This document shows positions 1 through 9,565 of a stretch of DNA of 64,000 bases, piece by piece (the first letter of the stretch is position 1; each line of letters opens with the position of its first letter). Source of the stretch: an uncultured Clostridia bacterium (lineage in GTDB: Bacteria; Bacillota; Clostridia; Christensenellales; Borkfalkiaceae); assembly GCA_944354535.1 (NCBI GenBank), contig CALVPY010000004.1:18825-82824 (forward strand), written 5' to 3'. The position numbers and the translations under genes are program-made. The notes under the pieces were generated by a model. It was not told the DNA's origin and made no database searches. It was given only the letters and a program-made list of their open reading frames with translations.

Positions 1-1
1 G

Positions 2-316
2 GTGCGGGAGGCGTGCTATACCTTTATCAAATATGTCAGCGAGCATTCCTTCGACTGGGCGAAGGCGGGTCAGGTGCCTGCGCTCAAAGCCATCCATGAG
101 ACGGAGGAGTATCAGGCGCTCGAACCCATCGCGGCATTTACGCAGATGGCATATACCGCGACGCTGGGCGAGATCGACTATCAATATTGGTATGAAGGCT
201 ACAACAACATGGGCGTCGCCGTCTCCAATGCCATTTCGGGCGTCTACTCGCCGAAGGAAGCGCTCGATACCGCCGTTGCCGACTTCAAGGCATGGGTCGA
301 AGACGAGGAGCTGTGA
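2..316 (+). CDS. sugar ABC transporter substrate-binding protein, C-terminal fragment
   Basis: This is the last ~104 residues of a protein whose start lies before the window. It directly precedes two CUT1-type permease genes, and its helical C-terminus, ending in an acidic tail (VEDEEL), is what one expects of a family 1 extracellular solute-binding lipoprotein. The protein would capture an oligosaccharide outside the cell and deliver it to the permeases at 322-2113. The assignment rests on gene order and general composition, because the lipobox and most of the fold are outside the window. The TGA stop is 5 bases before the next start, so the genes are co-transcribed. Confidence 0.7.
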   Translation: MREACYTFIKYVSEHSFDWAKAGQVPALKAIHETEEYQALEPIAAFTQMAYTATLGEIDYQYWYEGYNNMGVAVSNAISGVYSPKEALDTAVADFKAWVEDEEL

Positions 317-321
317 GGGAC

Positions 322-1239
322 ATGATGAAAGAGCCTGGCAAAACCGCTTCTATCCATCGCTTCTCTGCCCGGGCTGTGATCCCATACCTGTTTGTTGCGC
401 CGTTCATGCTCATGTTCCTCGTGTTCGGGCTGGTCCCCTTGGTCATGAGCGTCGTGATCAGCTTTACGAAGTGGGATTATGCTTCCCCGATGGAATGGTA
501 CGGGCTGGGCAACTATAAACTGATCTTCGGGCTGATCGGCTCGGGGAAAGTCGCGTCGGATTTTTGGAACGGCGTCCTGCATACGCTGTTGTTCGTCGCC
601 GTGGAAACGCCCCTGCTCATCGTGATCCCCATGATCGTGGCGCTTCTGATCTCGAAGTGCAAAGCGGTCAGAAAACTTTCGATGGGGTTTTTCTATTTCC
701 CGTCCATCCTTTCCATCACGACGGTGTGTATCCTGTGGAATTTCCTGCTGGATACCAACGCGGGCGTCATCAACCATTATCTGGGCATAGAGATCCCGTG
801 GATCACGCAGATGCCGTATGCCTGGATCTCCATCTTCGTGCTTTCGGCATGGTGGGGGATCGGCGGCAACATGATCCTCTACATCGCGGGGATCGCCAAC
901 GTCCCGCCGGAGATCCTGGAAGCTGCCGAGCTGGACGGAGCGGGCGCCTTCCGCAAATTTTTCTCGGTCACCCTCCCCTGTATGCGCCGGACGCTGTTCT
1001 ATACGCTCATCATGACGACGATCGGCAGCTTCAATATGCTCGGTCAGGCGCAGGTGCTGACGGCGGGCGGCCCCAATTTCGGCACGACGACCGCCATGAT
1101 GGTGATCTACAACACTGCATTCGGCGGCACGAACAATTTCGGGCGAGCCTGTGCGATGGCGATCGTGTTCGGGGTGCTGATGTCGCTCTTTACCGTGCTG
1201 TCCTTCAAATTGCAGGTTTCCGACGAGGAGGAAATGTGA
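322..1239 (+). CDS. CUT1 sugar ABC transporter permease (MalF/LacF-like)
   Basis: A 305-residue inner-membrane permease with about six hydrophobic segments. The first begins near residue 18 (VIPYLFVAPFMLMFLVFG). The cytoplasmic EAA loop that docks the ATPase is visible (EAAELDGAGAFRKFFSVTLP). I chose ATG 322 because GAGGAG lies 11 bases upstream; a further in-frame upstream start would run into the preceding gene. The partner permease begins two bases after the stop. The substrate is probably an oligosaccharide from the hydrolases downstream. No ATPase gene occurs in the cluster, so a shared MsmX-type ATPase is presumed. Confidence 0.9.
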   Translation: MMKEPGKTASIHRFSARAVIPYLFVAPFMLMFLVFGLVPLVMSVVISFTKWDYASPMEWYGLGNYKLIFGLIGSGKVASDFWNGVLHTLLFVAVETPLLIVIPMIVALLISKCKAVRKLSMGFFYFPSILSITTVCILWNFLLDTNAGVINHYLGIEIPWITQMPYAWISIFVLSAWWGIGGNMILYIAGIANVPPEILEAAELDGAGAFRKFFSVTLPCMRRTLFYTLIMTTIGSFNMLGQAQVLTAGGPNFGTTTAMMVIYNTAFGGTNNFGRACAMAIVFGVLMSLFTVLSFKLQVSDEEEM

Positions 1240-1240
1240 T

Positions 1241-2113
1241 ATGGGCGCGGCAGAACGGCTTCGGCACTACTTCAAAAATCATAGCAAAAAGCAGATCCTT
1301 TCCGGCGTGCTCCTGTATGCGGCATTGATCGTATGCGCGCTCGTTGTGCTCGTCCCTTCGCTGTGGGCGGTCGCGACTTCCTTCAAGTTCGAGACGGACG
1401 TTTTGGACGCAAACGTCACGCTGTTTCCGCGCCGCGTCACGCTCGAGAACTATGCGCACATCCTGAACAACAGGAACGTTCCCATCCTGCTTTGGTTCTG
1501 GAACAGTTTCAAGATCGCCGTGACGCACGTCGTGCTGTATCTTCTGATCTCTTCGCTGGCGGCGTTTGCCTTTTCCAGGCTGCGCTTCCGCGGGAGAGAA
1601 GTGCTTTTCTGGATCTGTATGTCTTCGATGATGATCCCGGGCGTCATCAATCTCATCCCGAATTATATCATCATCGATTCGCTCGGCCTGGTCGACAATA
1701 TGTTTTCCATGGTCCTGCCCGGTCTCGGCGGCGTTTTCGGCGTCTTCATGCTCCGCCAATTCATGCGCGGGGTGCCGATGGCGTACGATGAGGCGGCAAA
1801 GATCGACGGCGCGAGCGAGTTCCGAATCTATTTCAATGTCGTACTTCCGCTCTGCGTGCCGGTCCTGGTCACCCTTGCGATCTTTTCCTTCCAGGGGTGC
1901 TGGAACGACTATGTATGGCCGCTGATCGTCACCAATTCGGCGGAAACGCGTACCCTGACGGCGGGGCTTGCCACGTTTTCGGGCAGTTATTCGCACCAGT
2001 ACGGCAAGCAGATGGCAGGAGCCGTGCTCTCGGCGCTGCCCATCTTGCTGATCTTTCTTCTCGGACAAAAATATTTTATCAAAGGTATTTCGATCGGCGG
2101 GATCAAAGGGTAA
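1241..2113 (+). CDS. CUT1 sugar ABC transporter permease (MalG-like)
   Basis: A 290-residue inner-membrane permease and second half of the heterodimeric channel. It shows the MalG layout: a transmembrane helix near residues 25-50, several later hydrophobic segments, and the EAA motif (DEAAKIDGASEFRIYFNVVL) around residues 185-205. A GAGGAGG ribosome binding site sits just before ATG 1241, inside the end of the previous gene. The C-terminus ends in the typical FIKGISIGGIKG. It forms a transport unit with the preceding permease and binding protein, importing glycans for the cytoplasmic GH2 that follows 3 bases later. Confidence 0.9.
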   Translation: MGAAERLRHYFKNHSKKQILSGVLLYAALIVCALVVLVPSLWAVATSFKFETDVLDANVTLFPRRVTLENYAHILNNRNVPILLWFWNSFKIAVTHVVLYLLISSLAAFAFSRLRFRGREVLFWICMSSMMIPGVINLIPNYIIIDSLGLVDNMFSMVLPGLGGVFGVFMLRQFMRGVPMAYDEAAKIDGASEFRIYFNVVLPLCVPVLVTLAIFSFQGCWNDYVWPLIVTNSAETRTLTAGLATFSGSYSHQYGKQMAGAVLSALPILLIFLLGQKYFIKGISIGGIKG

Positions 2114-2116
2114 ACA

Positions 2117-3805
2117 ATGCAAAAAGATCATTTCGGCGGATATTATCCGAATCCGCAATTTGTCAGAAAAGAGTATCGGTCGCTGTGCGGCGAATGGAAA
2201 TTTGCCTTTGCCGACGACGGGGAGGTCCCCGAATTTTCGCGCACGATCGTTGTGCCGTACAGCTATGAATGCGCGGCGAGCGGCATCGGGGACGAGAGCG
2301 TCCATCGGTGCGTGTGGTATGAGCGTTCATTTGATGTCCGTCCGCACGGCGGAGCGGTGCTCCTGCATTTCGAAGCGGTAGATCATCGGGCAGACGTCTT
2401 TATCAACGGGAAAGCCGCGGGAAGCCACTGCGGCGGGTTTACCGCGTTTTGCCTGGACATCACGGAGTTTGTGCAGACAGGGGAAAACGTGCTTACCGTG
2501 CGCGTCTTCGACAGCCTCGACAAGTCGCAGCTCCGGGGAAAACAGCGGGCGAAGGAAGAAAGCTATGACTGCTGGTATGTGCAGACGACGGGGATCTGGA
2601 AGCCCGTGTGGCTGGAGTATGCGGGAGACGTCTATCTGACTTCTTTCCGCGTACAGCCGTCGCTCGGCGGCGAAGTGTCCTTATCCCTTCGGCTGAGCGA
2701 GCCGGAGGCCGTCCGTTACTTCGTGTACGACGGCGATACCGAGGTCGCGGCGGGCGAAGTTCCCCGCGGGGGGCGGGAGGCGGAGACGTCCTTTTGTATC
2801 CCCTCTCCCAAGTTATGGAGCAATGCGTCTCCTCATCTCTACCGCATGAAGCTGGTCGTCTGCGGAGAGGCGAAGGATGAAGTTTTTACCTATTTCGGGA
2901 TACGGGAGATCTCCGTGCGGGAGGACGGCGTCTATATCAACGGCAGGCGCGAATTTATGCAGATGGTCCTCGATCAGGGGTATTGGAAGGACAGCGGCCT
3001 GACGCCTCCCGATGCGGCGGCCCTGGAAAAGGATGTCGCTCTCATCCGCGAAATGGGGTTCAACGGCGTGCGCAAGCATCAGAAGATAGAGAGCCATATC
3101 TTTTACTATCTCTGCGATCGATACGGGCTGTATGTCTGGGCGGAGATCCCGAGCCCTTATCAGTTCGACGAGCATATGCGCACGGAGTTCGCCCGCGATA
3201 CGGCGGATATCCTGACGCAGCTTGTCAATCATCCATGCATTGTGTGCTGGCTGCTGTTCAACGAGACCTGGGGCGTCTACGGGATCAAGGACGACAGGGA
3301 ACAGCAGGCGTTCGTGGAAAAGATGGCGCGCTTCGTGAAAGAGTCGGACAGCCGTCCCGTCATCACCAACGACGGCTGGAGCCATCTGAACAGCGATATC
3401 CTTTCGCTGCACGAGTATGAGCAGAATGCGCAGTCCTTTGCCGACGAGTACAGGGAGAGGTCGTATGTCGTGACGCGGAAGAAGATCAACCGCAATCATT
3501 ACGGCTATGCCTTTGCAGACGGCTATGCCTATGCGGGACAGCCGATCATGATCTCCGAATACGGCGGGATCTCCATTGCGGGCAGCGGCGGATGGGGATA
3601 CAGCGAAGCGGAAAGCGCGCAGAAGCTCGAGGAACGGCTGCGCGGGCTCGTGCAGTCGGTGGAAAACATCCCGTATATCTCGGGATGCTGCTATACGCAG
3701 CTGACGGACGTTCAGCAAGAAGTCAACGGCCTGCTCACGACCGACCGCGAACCCAAACTGCCGATCGAGACGATGCGCCGCATCTTTGCGGTCGGCAAGC
3801 AGTAA
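2117..3805 (+). CDS. GH2 beta-galactosidase-like glycoside hydrolase, cytoplasmic
   Basis: A 562-residue family 2 glycoside hydrolase without a signal peptide. The order is an N-terminal sugar-binding jelly roll (residues ~10-165), an immunoglobulin-like domain (~170-265) and a TIM barrel (~275-560). The catalytic acid/base motif is FNETWG and the nucleophile motif is ISEYGG. It is shorter than LacZ and belongs with beta-galactosidase/beta-glucuronidase-type enzymes. It starts 3 bases after the permease, so it probably cleaves the imported oligosaccharide. A paralogue with the same architecture lies at 30069-31811. Exact specificity cannot be read from the sequence. Confidence 0.88.
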   Translation: MQKDHFGGYYPNPQFVRKEYRSLCGEWKFAFADDGEVPEFSRTIVVPYSYECAASGIGDESVHRCVWYERSFDVRPHGGAVLLHFEAVDHRADVFINGKAAGSHCGGFTAFCLDITEFVQTGENVLTVRVFDSLDKSQLRGKQRAKEESYDCWYVQTTGIWKPVWLEYAGDVYLTSFRVQPSLGGEVSLSLRLSEPEAVRYFVYDGDTEVAAGEVPRGGREAETSFCIPSPKLWSNASPHLYRMKLVVCGEAKDEVFTYFGIREISVREDGVYINGRREFMQMVLDQGYWKDSGLTPPDAAALEKDVALIREMGFNGVRKHQKIESHIFYYLCDRYGLYVWAEIPSPYQFDEHMRTEFARDTADILTQLVNHPCIVCWLLFNETWGVYGIKDDREQQAFVEKMARFVKESDSRPVITNDGWSHLNSDILSLHEYEQNAQSFADEYRERSYVVTRKKINRNHYGYAFADGYAYAGQPIMISEYGGISIAGSGGWGYSEAESAQKLEERLRGLVQSVENIPYISGCCYTQLTDVQQEVNGLLTTDREPKLPIETMRRIFAVGKQ

Positions 3806-3820
3806 CGGAGAGGTGGAAAG

Positions 3821-5767
3821 ATGAGAAATAAGCTCGGCGGATATACTTTGACGGCTCTTCTTTTCGCGCTGTGTGCGATGCTCTCGGGCTGCGCGGGAAC
3901 GGGGTCGGGAACGGAGCCTTACGACCGTTCTCTGACGGTGAATATCGCCGCGGACGGGGAGCGCAAGGAGGTCAGTCCGCTCGTGTACGGGCAGTTCATC
4001 GAGCACATCGAAACGTGCATATACGACGGCATCTGGTCGGAGAAGATCCTCGACAGAAAGTTTTACTATGAAGTCGGGGACAGCGGGCTGTCTCCCTGGA
4101 CGGCGGCGGGCAACGTGGCGAGCGATGAGGCTTATACCTATTCGGGCGGCCATTCCGTCGTGATCTCGGCGGGCGGCTCCATCACGCAGAAGGACATATC
4201 GCTCGAAGAAAAGGGCTATACGGGGTACTTTTACTGTGCGACGGACGAGGGATGCACGGTCAGGATCACGCTCATGAGCGGCAGTTCGGTCTCTTCGGCC
4301 GATGTCACCGTTCCCGCCAACGGAGGGACCTTTCAAAGGGCGGAATATGAGCTTGAAAGCGCGAATAAGACCATCTCTTCGGGCGAATATACGCTCGAGG
4401 TCACGCAAGGGGAGGGCCGTTTCGACAGCCTCTCTCTGATGCCGGAAGACAACTACATGGGGATGCGTCTCGATACGCTAAAAAAGTTAAAGGAGCTGAA
4501 CAGCCCCATCTACCGCTGGCCGGGCGGGAATTTCGTTTCGGGATATGATTGGCAGGACGGCGTCGGCGACCGCGATCGGCGCCCGAGCCGCCGCAATCTC
4601 AATTATATGGGGCTCGAGAGCGATTTTGCCGATGAGGATGCGATGATCGCTTCCGACATCGTCAAACTTCGGCAGCTCGGCTTTTACGGGGGCATCGAGC
4701 CCAATGACTTCGGGCTGCACGAATTCATGGCGATGTGCGAGTATCTGGGCGCGGAAGCCTTGATGGTCGTCAACGCGGGGTTGGGTACGGCGGAAGGAGC
4801 CGCCGCGCTGGTCGAATACTGCAACGGCGCTGCGGATACGAAGTACGGCGCCGAACGCGCGGCGAACGGGCGGGCGGAACCGTATTCCATCCGCTATTGG
4901 AGCGTCGGGAACGAGATGCAGGGCGATTGGCAGCTCGGACATATCCTGCTGGGCGAATATACGCAGCGGCACGATCTGTTCGCTGCGGCGATGAAGGAGA
5001 AGGATGCCGGTATCCGTATTATTGCCTGCGGCGACAACGCGAGCGTGTGGTCGGACGGGATGTTCGCTTCCTGCGGAGACAGCATGGACTTCATCGATGA
5101 GCATATGTACGCCGTGCAGGATAATACCGATGTTTTCTCCCACCTGAACAATATGCGCTCCAACCTCGAATACCGCATCGGAAATCACCGCAAATTGCAG
5201 CAGAAATATCCGCAGTACGCCGATGTGCGCATTGCGTTCAACGAATATGCCTATGAAAACGTGACTAATCCCTCCCGTCTGAAGGACGGCATGGGCATCG
5301 GCGTGTTTTTGAACACCGTGCTCGACAATGCGGATGTGTTCGAGATGTGCTGTTATTCCTCCACCGTGAACGCCACGCAGGGCTGCATCACGACGGAGGC
5401 GGACGGCGCGGTCATGCAGGGGGCGGGATATGTGCTCTCTTTATACCGCAGATGGATGCAGCCTTACAATGTGACTTCTGCCGTCCGTTATGCGGCGGAT
5501 ATTCAGCTGGATGTCTCGGCGACCGTGTCCGAAGACGGAAAGACCGTCTCCGTTGCCGTCGTCAATCCGAGCGAGTACGCCGTCCTTCTGGACTGTGCGC
5601 TGTTTGAAAATGCTTCCAAGATCGAGCGCCATACGCTGACGGGAGATTATTACGACTCCTACAATACGACTTCGCGGGAGGAGATGTATCTCGAGGATGC
5701 AGACGGGCTGAACAATGCCGTTGCGCCCGCGATGAGCGTGAGCGTGTTTGTCGTGGAGAGGGGGTGA
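3821..5767 (+). CDS. GH51 alpha-L-arabinofuranosidase-like lipoprotein (copy 1)
   Basis: A 648-residue secreted lipoprotein: the signal peptide ends in a lipobox (MLSGC, Cys near residue 26). A CBM-like insert follows, then a GH51 barrel. Diagnostic strings are YGQFIEHIETCIYDGIW, YRWPGGNFVSGYDW and VGNEMQGDW. The presumed acid/base is Glu365 in GNE and the nucleophile is near Glu475 in FNEYA. It would release arabinofuranose from arabinan, arabinoxylan or arabinogalactan outside the cell. The start follows GGAGAGG. It is followed, with a 2-base gap, by a diverged second copy of the same enzyme. Confidence 0.9.
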   Translation: MRNKLGGYTLTALLFALCAMLSGCAGTGSGTEPYDRSLTVNIAADGERKEVSPLVYGQFIEHIETCIYDGIWSEKILDRKFYYEVGDSGLSPWTAAGNVASDEAYTYSGGHSVVISAGGSITQKDISLEEKGYTGYFYCATDEGCTVRITLMSGSSVSSADVTVPANGGTFQRAEYELESANKTISSGEYTLEVTQGEGRFDSLSLMPEDNYMGMRLDTLKKLKELNSPIYRWPGGNFVSGYDWQDGVGDRDRRPSRRNLNYMGLESDFADEDAMIASDIVKLRQLGFYGGIEPNDFGLHEFMAMCEYLGAEALMVVNAGLGTAEGAAALVEYCNGAADTKYGAERAANGRAEPYSIRYWSVGNEMQGDWQLGHILLGEYTQRHDLFAAAMKEKDAGIRIIACGDNASVWSDGMFASCGDSMDFIDEHMYAVQDNTDVFSHLNNMRSNLEYRIGNHRKLQQKYPQYADVRIAFNEYAYENVTNPSRLKDGMGIGVFLNTVLDNADVFEMCCYSSTVNATQGCITTEADGAVMQGAGYVLSLYRRWMQPYNVTSAVRYAADIQLDVSATVSEDGKTVSVAVVNPSEYAVLLDCALFENASKIERHTLTGDYYDSYNTTSREEMYLEDADGLNNAVAPAMSVSVFVVERG

Positions 5768-5769
5768 GC

Positions 5770-7680
5770 ATGAGGGGAAAGATGCGTGCGGCGCTCTTCG
5801 CCGCGGCTGCCGTTCCGTTCTGCTTCGCGGGCTGTGCGGAGCAGCTCCCGCCTCCCGTTCGGGAACCCGAATACGATCTCGAGTACACCGTCAGTCTGCC
5901 CGATCTGACGCCCGGCTTCGAGGTCTCTCCGCTCATTTACGGCGAGTTTCTGGAACATATCCCGGGCTGTATCTACGGTACCATCTGGGCGGAGCTCCTG
6001 GAGGACAGGAAATTCTACTATGCGCCCGGAGAAGAGGGACTGTCGCCCTGGACGGTCTTCGGGAAGGTCGCAGCGGCAGAGGGCGGATGTTCCGGGAGCG
6101 ATCTTGCGGCAAGCCTCAGCGACGGCGCAGGCATTTCCCAGCAGGTCACGCTGCGGGAGGGGCGCCTGAACGGCTCGTTCTATGCGGGCGGCGAAGGGAC
6201 TCTGACCGTGAAGATCGCCGATCGGGAGCAGACGTTCCCTTTGGAAGGGCCGTTCAGTAAATATACTTTCTCTGCGGAGATCGCCGAAGGCGGAGAGCAT
6301 ACGGTCTCCTTCACGCATACGGGAGGAGGGATGCTGCTCGACAGCGTTTCGCTGATGCCGTCGGACAATTTCTGCGGGATGCGGCGCGATACGCTGGATG
6401 CGATGAAAGCGCTCGGCGGGACGATCTACCGCTGGCCGGGCGGGAATTTCGTTTCGGGATACTGCTGGAAGGACGGCATCGGCGATCGCGATCTGCGTCC
6501 CAGCCGCCGCAACGAGGCATGGTTCGCCGACAGCGGCGATCTTGAAGAAGATCGGCGGCGGATGGCGGAAGCATATTCGTTCTACGATCTCATCGAACCC
6601 AACGATATGGGAACGGATGAGTTTTTGGCGATGTGCGGGTATATCGGCGCAGAGCCGTATATGGCCGTCAATACGGGCAGCGGCTCCGTTGAGGATGCGG
6701 CGGATCTCGTCGAATACTGCAACGGGGATGCGGAGAGCGAGTACGGTTCTCTGCGCGCCGAAAACGGGCATGCTCTCCCGTATTCCATCCGCTATTGGTG
6801 CGTCGGGAATGAGATGCAGGGCGATTGGCAGATCGGCCATGTGCAGATCGGCGAATATGTGCTGCGCCACAACGCCTTTGCGGAGGCGATGAAGGCGGTC
6901 GACGATGATATCTTTCTCACGGGCTGCGGCGACAACGCGAGCTTATGGTCGGACGGGATGCTGGCTTCCTGTGCGGAACATCTTGATCTCATCGGCGAAC
7001 ATCTGTATGCGGTCAACGATCCTGAAAAGTCCAATTCGTCGCACATGGTCTCGATCACGGGAAATTTCGACCTGAGACTGAAAAATCACCGCAAGCTATT
7101 GGAAAAATATCCCGAGGCGTCCCATGTCAGGATCGCGTTTGACGAATATGCCTTTGGATGGAGCGCACAGGCGACCATGCGGGATGCGCTCGGGATCGCC
7201 GCGGCATTGAATCTGTTCATCGAAAACGCGGATATCGTCGCCATGGCAAATTACTCGGATGCGGTGTTTTCCGCATCGAGGGAGGATGCGCCCGCCGCGC
7301 TCTATGCGGATGAAGGCGGCTGCTCCTTTTCACCCGTGGGGCTCGTTTTGCAGTCCTATGCGCAGTATATGCAAAAGTACGCGCTCACGGCGTTCATCCG
7401 TCAGACCGACCGGGATACCGCGCTCGACTATCAGGCGACGATCTCCGAGGACGGGAAGACGGTCTCGCTTGCGATCGTCAACCCTTCCGAACGGACCATC
7501 GCCGTCAGGATGCAGGATGAACGCAATACGATCGAAACGTCGGTGAGCATCGCGGGCGATGCCGAAGAGGCGATCGGGGATATCGGGGCGGATGCCGCCG
7601 GATGCACGGTGGAAAACGCGCCCGATACGGCGCTGATCCGGCCGCAGAGCGTTCATATCCTGGTCATCCGCATCGGGTGA
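5770..7680 (+). CDS. GH51 alpha-L-arabinofuranosidase-like lipoprotein (copy 2)
   Basis: A 636-residue paralogue of the preceding gene, with a lipobox signal peptide (FCFAGC) and the same GH51 landmarks: YGEFLEHIPGCIYGTIW, YRWPGGNFVSGYCW, VGNEMQGDW and FDEYAFGW. Both presumed catalytic glutamates are kept, so both copies may be active. I chose ATG 5770; a GTG at 5764 overlaps the previous stop. The pair most likely arose by tandem duplication and then diverged, perhaps towards different linkages (alpha-1,2/1,3 versus 1,5). The MORN gene follows after 143 bases containing a hairpin. Confidence 0.88.
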   Translation: MRGKMRAALFAAAAVPFCFAGCAEQLPPPVREPEYDLEYTVSLPDLTPGFEVSPLIYGEFLEHIPGCIYGTIWAELLEDRKFYYAPGEEGLSPWTVFGKVAAAEGGCSGSDLAASLSDGAGISQQVTLREGRLNGSFYAGGEGTLTVKIADREQTFPLEGPFSKYTFSAEIAEGGEHTVSFTHTGGGMLLDSVSLMPSDNFCGMRRDTLDAMKALGGTIYRWPGGNFVSGYCWKDGIGDRDLRPSRRNEAWFADSGDLEEDRRRMAEAYSFYDLIEPNDMGTDEFLAMCGYIGAEPYMAVNTGSGSVEDAADLVEYCNGDAESEYGSLRAENGHALPYSIRYWCVGNEMQGDWQIGHVQIGEYVLRHNAFAEAMKAVDDDIFLTGCGDNASLWSDGMLASCAEHLDLIGEHLYAVNDPEKSNSSHMVSITGNFDLRLKNHRKLLEKYPEASHVRIAFDEYAFGWSAQATMRDALGIAAALNLFIENADIVAMANYSDAVFSASREDAPAALYADEGGCSFSPVGLVLQSYAQYMQKYALTAFIRQTDRDTALDYQATISEDGKTVSLAIVNPSERTIAVRMQDERNTIETSVSIAGDAEEAIGDIGADAAGCTVENAPDTALIRPQSVHILVIRIG

Positions 7681-7761
7681 CGGGCGGCTTGAAAGTCTCG
7701 GCAGCGATGCGGGCGGGCTTACGGCGCTTCGCCGACCGTGCGGCGTAACTTACGGAACTTG

Positions 7762-7789
7762 GAAAGCGCAGTTCATGTGCCGCGCTTTC
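7762..7789 (+). other. intercistronic hairpin, 8-bp stem
   Basis: GAAAGCGC (7762-7769) pairs with GCGCTTTC (7782-7789) around a 12-base loop, in the 143-base gap before the first MORN gene. No U-tract follows, so it is not an intrinsic terminator. It may set mRNA stability or processing. I see no clear promoter in this gap. Confidence 0.5.
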
Positions 7790-7823
7790 TCGGTCAAATA
7801 CATCATATCAGGAGGAAAATCTG

Positions 7824-8582
7824 ATGAAGGCAAAGTTTTTGTATCTTCCCGCCCTGCTCACGGCGGGGCTGGCGGCCTGCGTTTTCCTCGTCGGGTGCGA
7901 CGAGGGGAACAAAGAGCCGGAAGTTCAGGAGCCTGAGGACCCCGTTGTCGAAACGGTGACGGACAAGGTCTATGACGGCTGGGGGACGTTTACGGGAACG
8001 GTCACGGACGGCGTTCCCACCGAAGGAACGGTCGTTGCGGAAGCATTTACCTATTCGGGGACCTTTGAGGACGGCTACAAGATCACGGGAACGGGCTCCA
8101 TGACGCATTCCGACGGCACCGTCACGGAAGGAAGCTATGTCAACGGACAGCTCGACGGTTACGGCAAAGTGGAATATGCCAACGGCTGCCTCGGCATCGG
8201 CGAGTTCAAAGCGGGGCAGATCGACGGCAAGGCGTTCTTTGTCTGGCCGCAGGGCGAGGGCGCTTACGATTGGTACTACGGAGACTGGGTCGGACAAAAG
8301 CGCATCGGACAGGGCTTCTATCAGTTCAACAACGGCTGCTACTATCACGGCGAATTCGCCGAAGATTGGATCAACGGAGAAGGCACCTTCCACTGGACGG
8401 GCGGCAATTATTGGACGGGCACTTTCGTGGGCGGAAGCCCCAAGACGGGCTCTTACGGCTTAGGGCAGATGGACGGCGTTCAGGGCTATATCGCGATCGG
8501 CGAAGACGGCGCCTGGAGTTGGTATAACGGCACGCTGGAGGACGGTACGGAAGTCGTCGACGGGCAGGTCGTGAGTGAGTGA
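7824..8582 (+). CDS. MORN-repeat lipoprotein (copy 1)
   Basis: A 252-residue exported lipoprotein: the signal peptide ends in a lipobox (FLVGC), followed by an acidic linker. MORN-like repeats, with the pattern Y-x-G-x-[FWY]-x-x-G-x-x-x-G-x-G, run from about residue 50 to the end (for example YSGTFEDGYKITGTGSM and YHGEFAEDWINGEGTFHW). MORN repeats form an elongated beta-hairpin solenoid and usually mediate binding. Here the protein sits among arabinan and fructan hydrolases, so a glycan- or wall-binding scaffold role is possible but unproven. AGGAGG precedes ATG 7824. A longer paralogue follows directly. Confidence 0.85.
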   Translation: MKAKFLYLPALLTAGLAACVFLVGCDEGNKEPEVQEPEDPVVETVTDKVYDGWGTFTGTVTDGVPTEGTVVAEAFTYSGTFEDGYKITGTGSMTHSDGTVTEGSYVNGQLDGYGKVEYANGCLGIGEFKAGQIDGKAFFVWPQGEGAYDWYYGDWVGQKRIGQGFYQFNNGCYYHGEFAEDWINGEGTFHWTGGNYWTGTFVGGSPKTGSYGLGQMDGVQGYIAIGEDGAWSWYNGTLEDGTEVVDGQVVSE

Positions 8583-8602
8583 AACGACAAGGAGTGAAAC
8601 GT

Positions 8603-9550
8603 ATGAAATTGCTGAAAAAAAGTATTGCGGCGGTCGCACTCTGTGCGCTGATGGCGTTCGCTTTTGCGGGCTGCTCGGAAAAGGGCGGAGATCAGACGAT
8701 CACGCTGGAGGACGGCAGCACCTATGTCGGGGAAGTCGCGGACGGCGTTCCCAACGGGGAAGGCACGCTCACCGATCTCATGGGCAGCACCTGGACGGGT
8801 ACCTTCGTAGACGGGAAGCTCAACGGCTACGGCACCTATCTCGGCTACGATCTCGTCGAATACGAGGGGTTCTTCAAGGACGGGGTATTTGAAGGCTACG
8901 GGCATTGGATCGGCTCCAACGGCGACGAATACAACGGGATGTTCCAAAACGGCAAGCAGAACGGCGTGGGCCGCATGGATTACACTACCGAATGTGACTA
9001 TGAAGGCGGCTGGGTAGACGGATTGATGGAAGGGTACGGCTGGATGACCTGGCCGGTCGGCGACGCATACTTCGGCGAATGGAAGGCGGGCAACCCGAAC
9101 GGGTTCGGACTCAAGCTCTTTTACGATGCCGCCCTCGGCACGATGGAGATGCGCAACTATCAGACGTACAACAAGTATGTCGGCGGCATGAAGGACGGCC
9201 TTCCCGACGGCAGGGGGATCATGCACTTTGCAGGCCCCGGCGATCTTTACATCGGGAATTGGACGAGCGGCGCCCGCAACGACGAAAACGGCATCAACTA
9301 CTTCGGCGAAAACCAGGAGTGGGTGAAGTTCGTCGGTACGTTCGATAAGGATTACAGCGGCGGCTGGATCAACGGCGAAGGCACCATGTGGTACAGCGAC
9401 GGCCGCGTCGTGACGGGCATCTGGGAAGGCACTACGCTCATCGAAGAATTCTCTTCCGAGCAGACCGATCCCGCCCTGATCCGAGCCGAAGCGGAAGCCG
9501 CAAGGGCAGATTTCTTTGCCGATCCCATCTTCGGGGAGGCAGGGCTTTAA
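8603..9550 (+). CDS. MORN-repeat lipoprotein (copy 2)
   Basis: A 315-residue paralogue of the preceding lipoprotein, with a lipobox (FAFAGC) and about nine MORN-like repeats between residues ~35 and 285 (for example YEGFFKDGVFEGYGHWIG and YEGGWVDGLMEGYGWM). A non-repetitive acidic and alanine-rich C-terminus follows (SSEQTDPALIRAEAEAARAD). ATG 8603 is preceded by AAGGAG at 8589-8594; an in-frame GTG-type start further upstream overlaps the previous stop. The biochemical function is unknown. The position inside a sugar-uptake operon suggests a surface role in capturing or organising glycan or hydrolases. Confidence 0.85.
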   Translation: MKLLKKSIAAVALCALMAFAFAGCSEKGGDQTITLEDGSTYVGEVADGVPNGEGTLTDLMGSTWTGTFVDGKLNGYGTYLGYDLVEYEGFFKDGVFEGYGHWIGSNGDEYNGMFQNGKQNGVGRMDYTTECDYEGGWVDGLMEGYGWMTWPVGDAYFGEWKAGNPNGFGLKLFYDAALGTMEMRNYQTYNKYVGGMKDGLPDGRGIMHFAGPGDLYIGNWTSGARNDENGINYFGENQEWVKFVGTFDKDYSGGWINGEGTMWYSDGRVVTGIWEGTTLIEEFSSEQTDPALIRAEAEAARADFFADPIFGEAGL

Positions 9551-9565
9551 GCGATGCTGCGGGAA

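Noticed and set aside
1205-2305. A 366-codon minus-strand frame opposite the MalG-like permease.
   Set aside because: Its Arg/Asp/His-rich translation has no recognisable domain, and the plus-strand permease explains the sequence.
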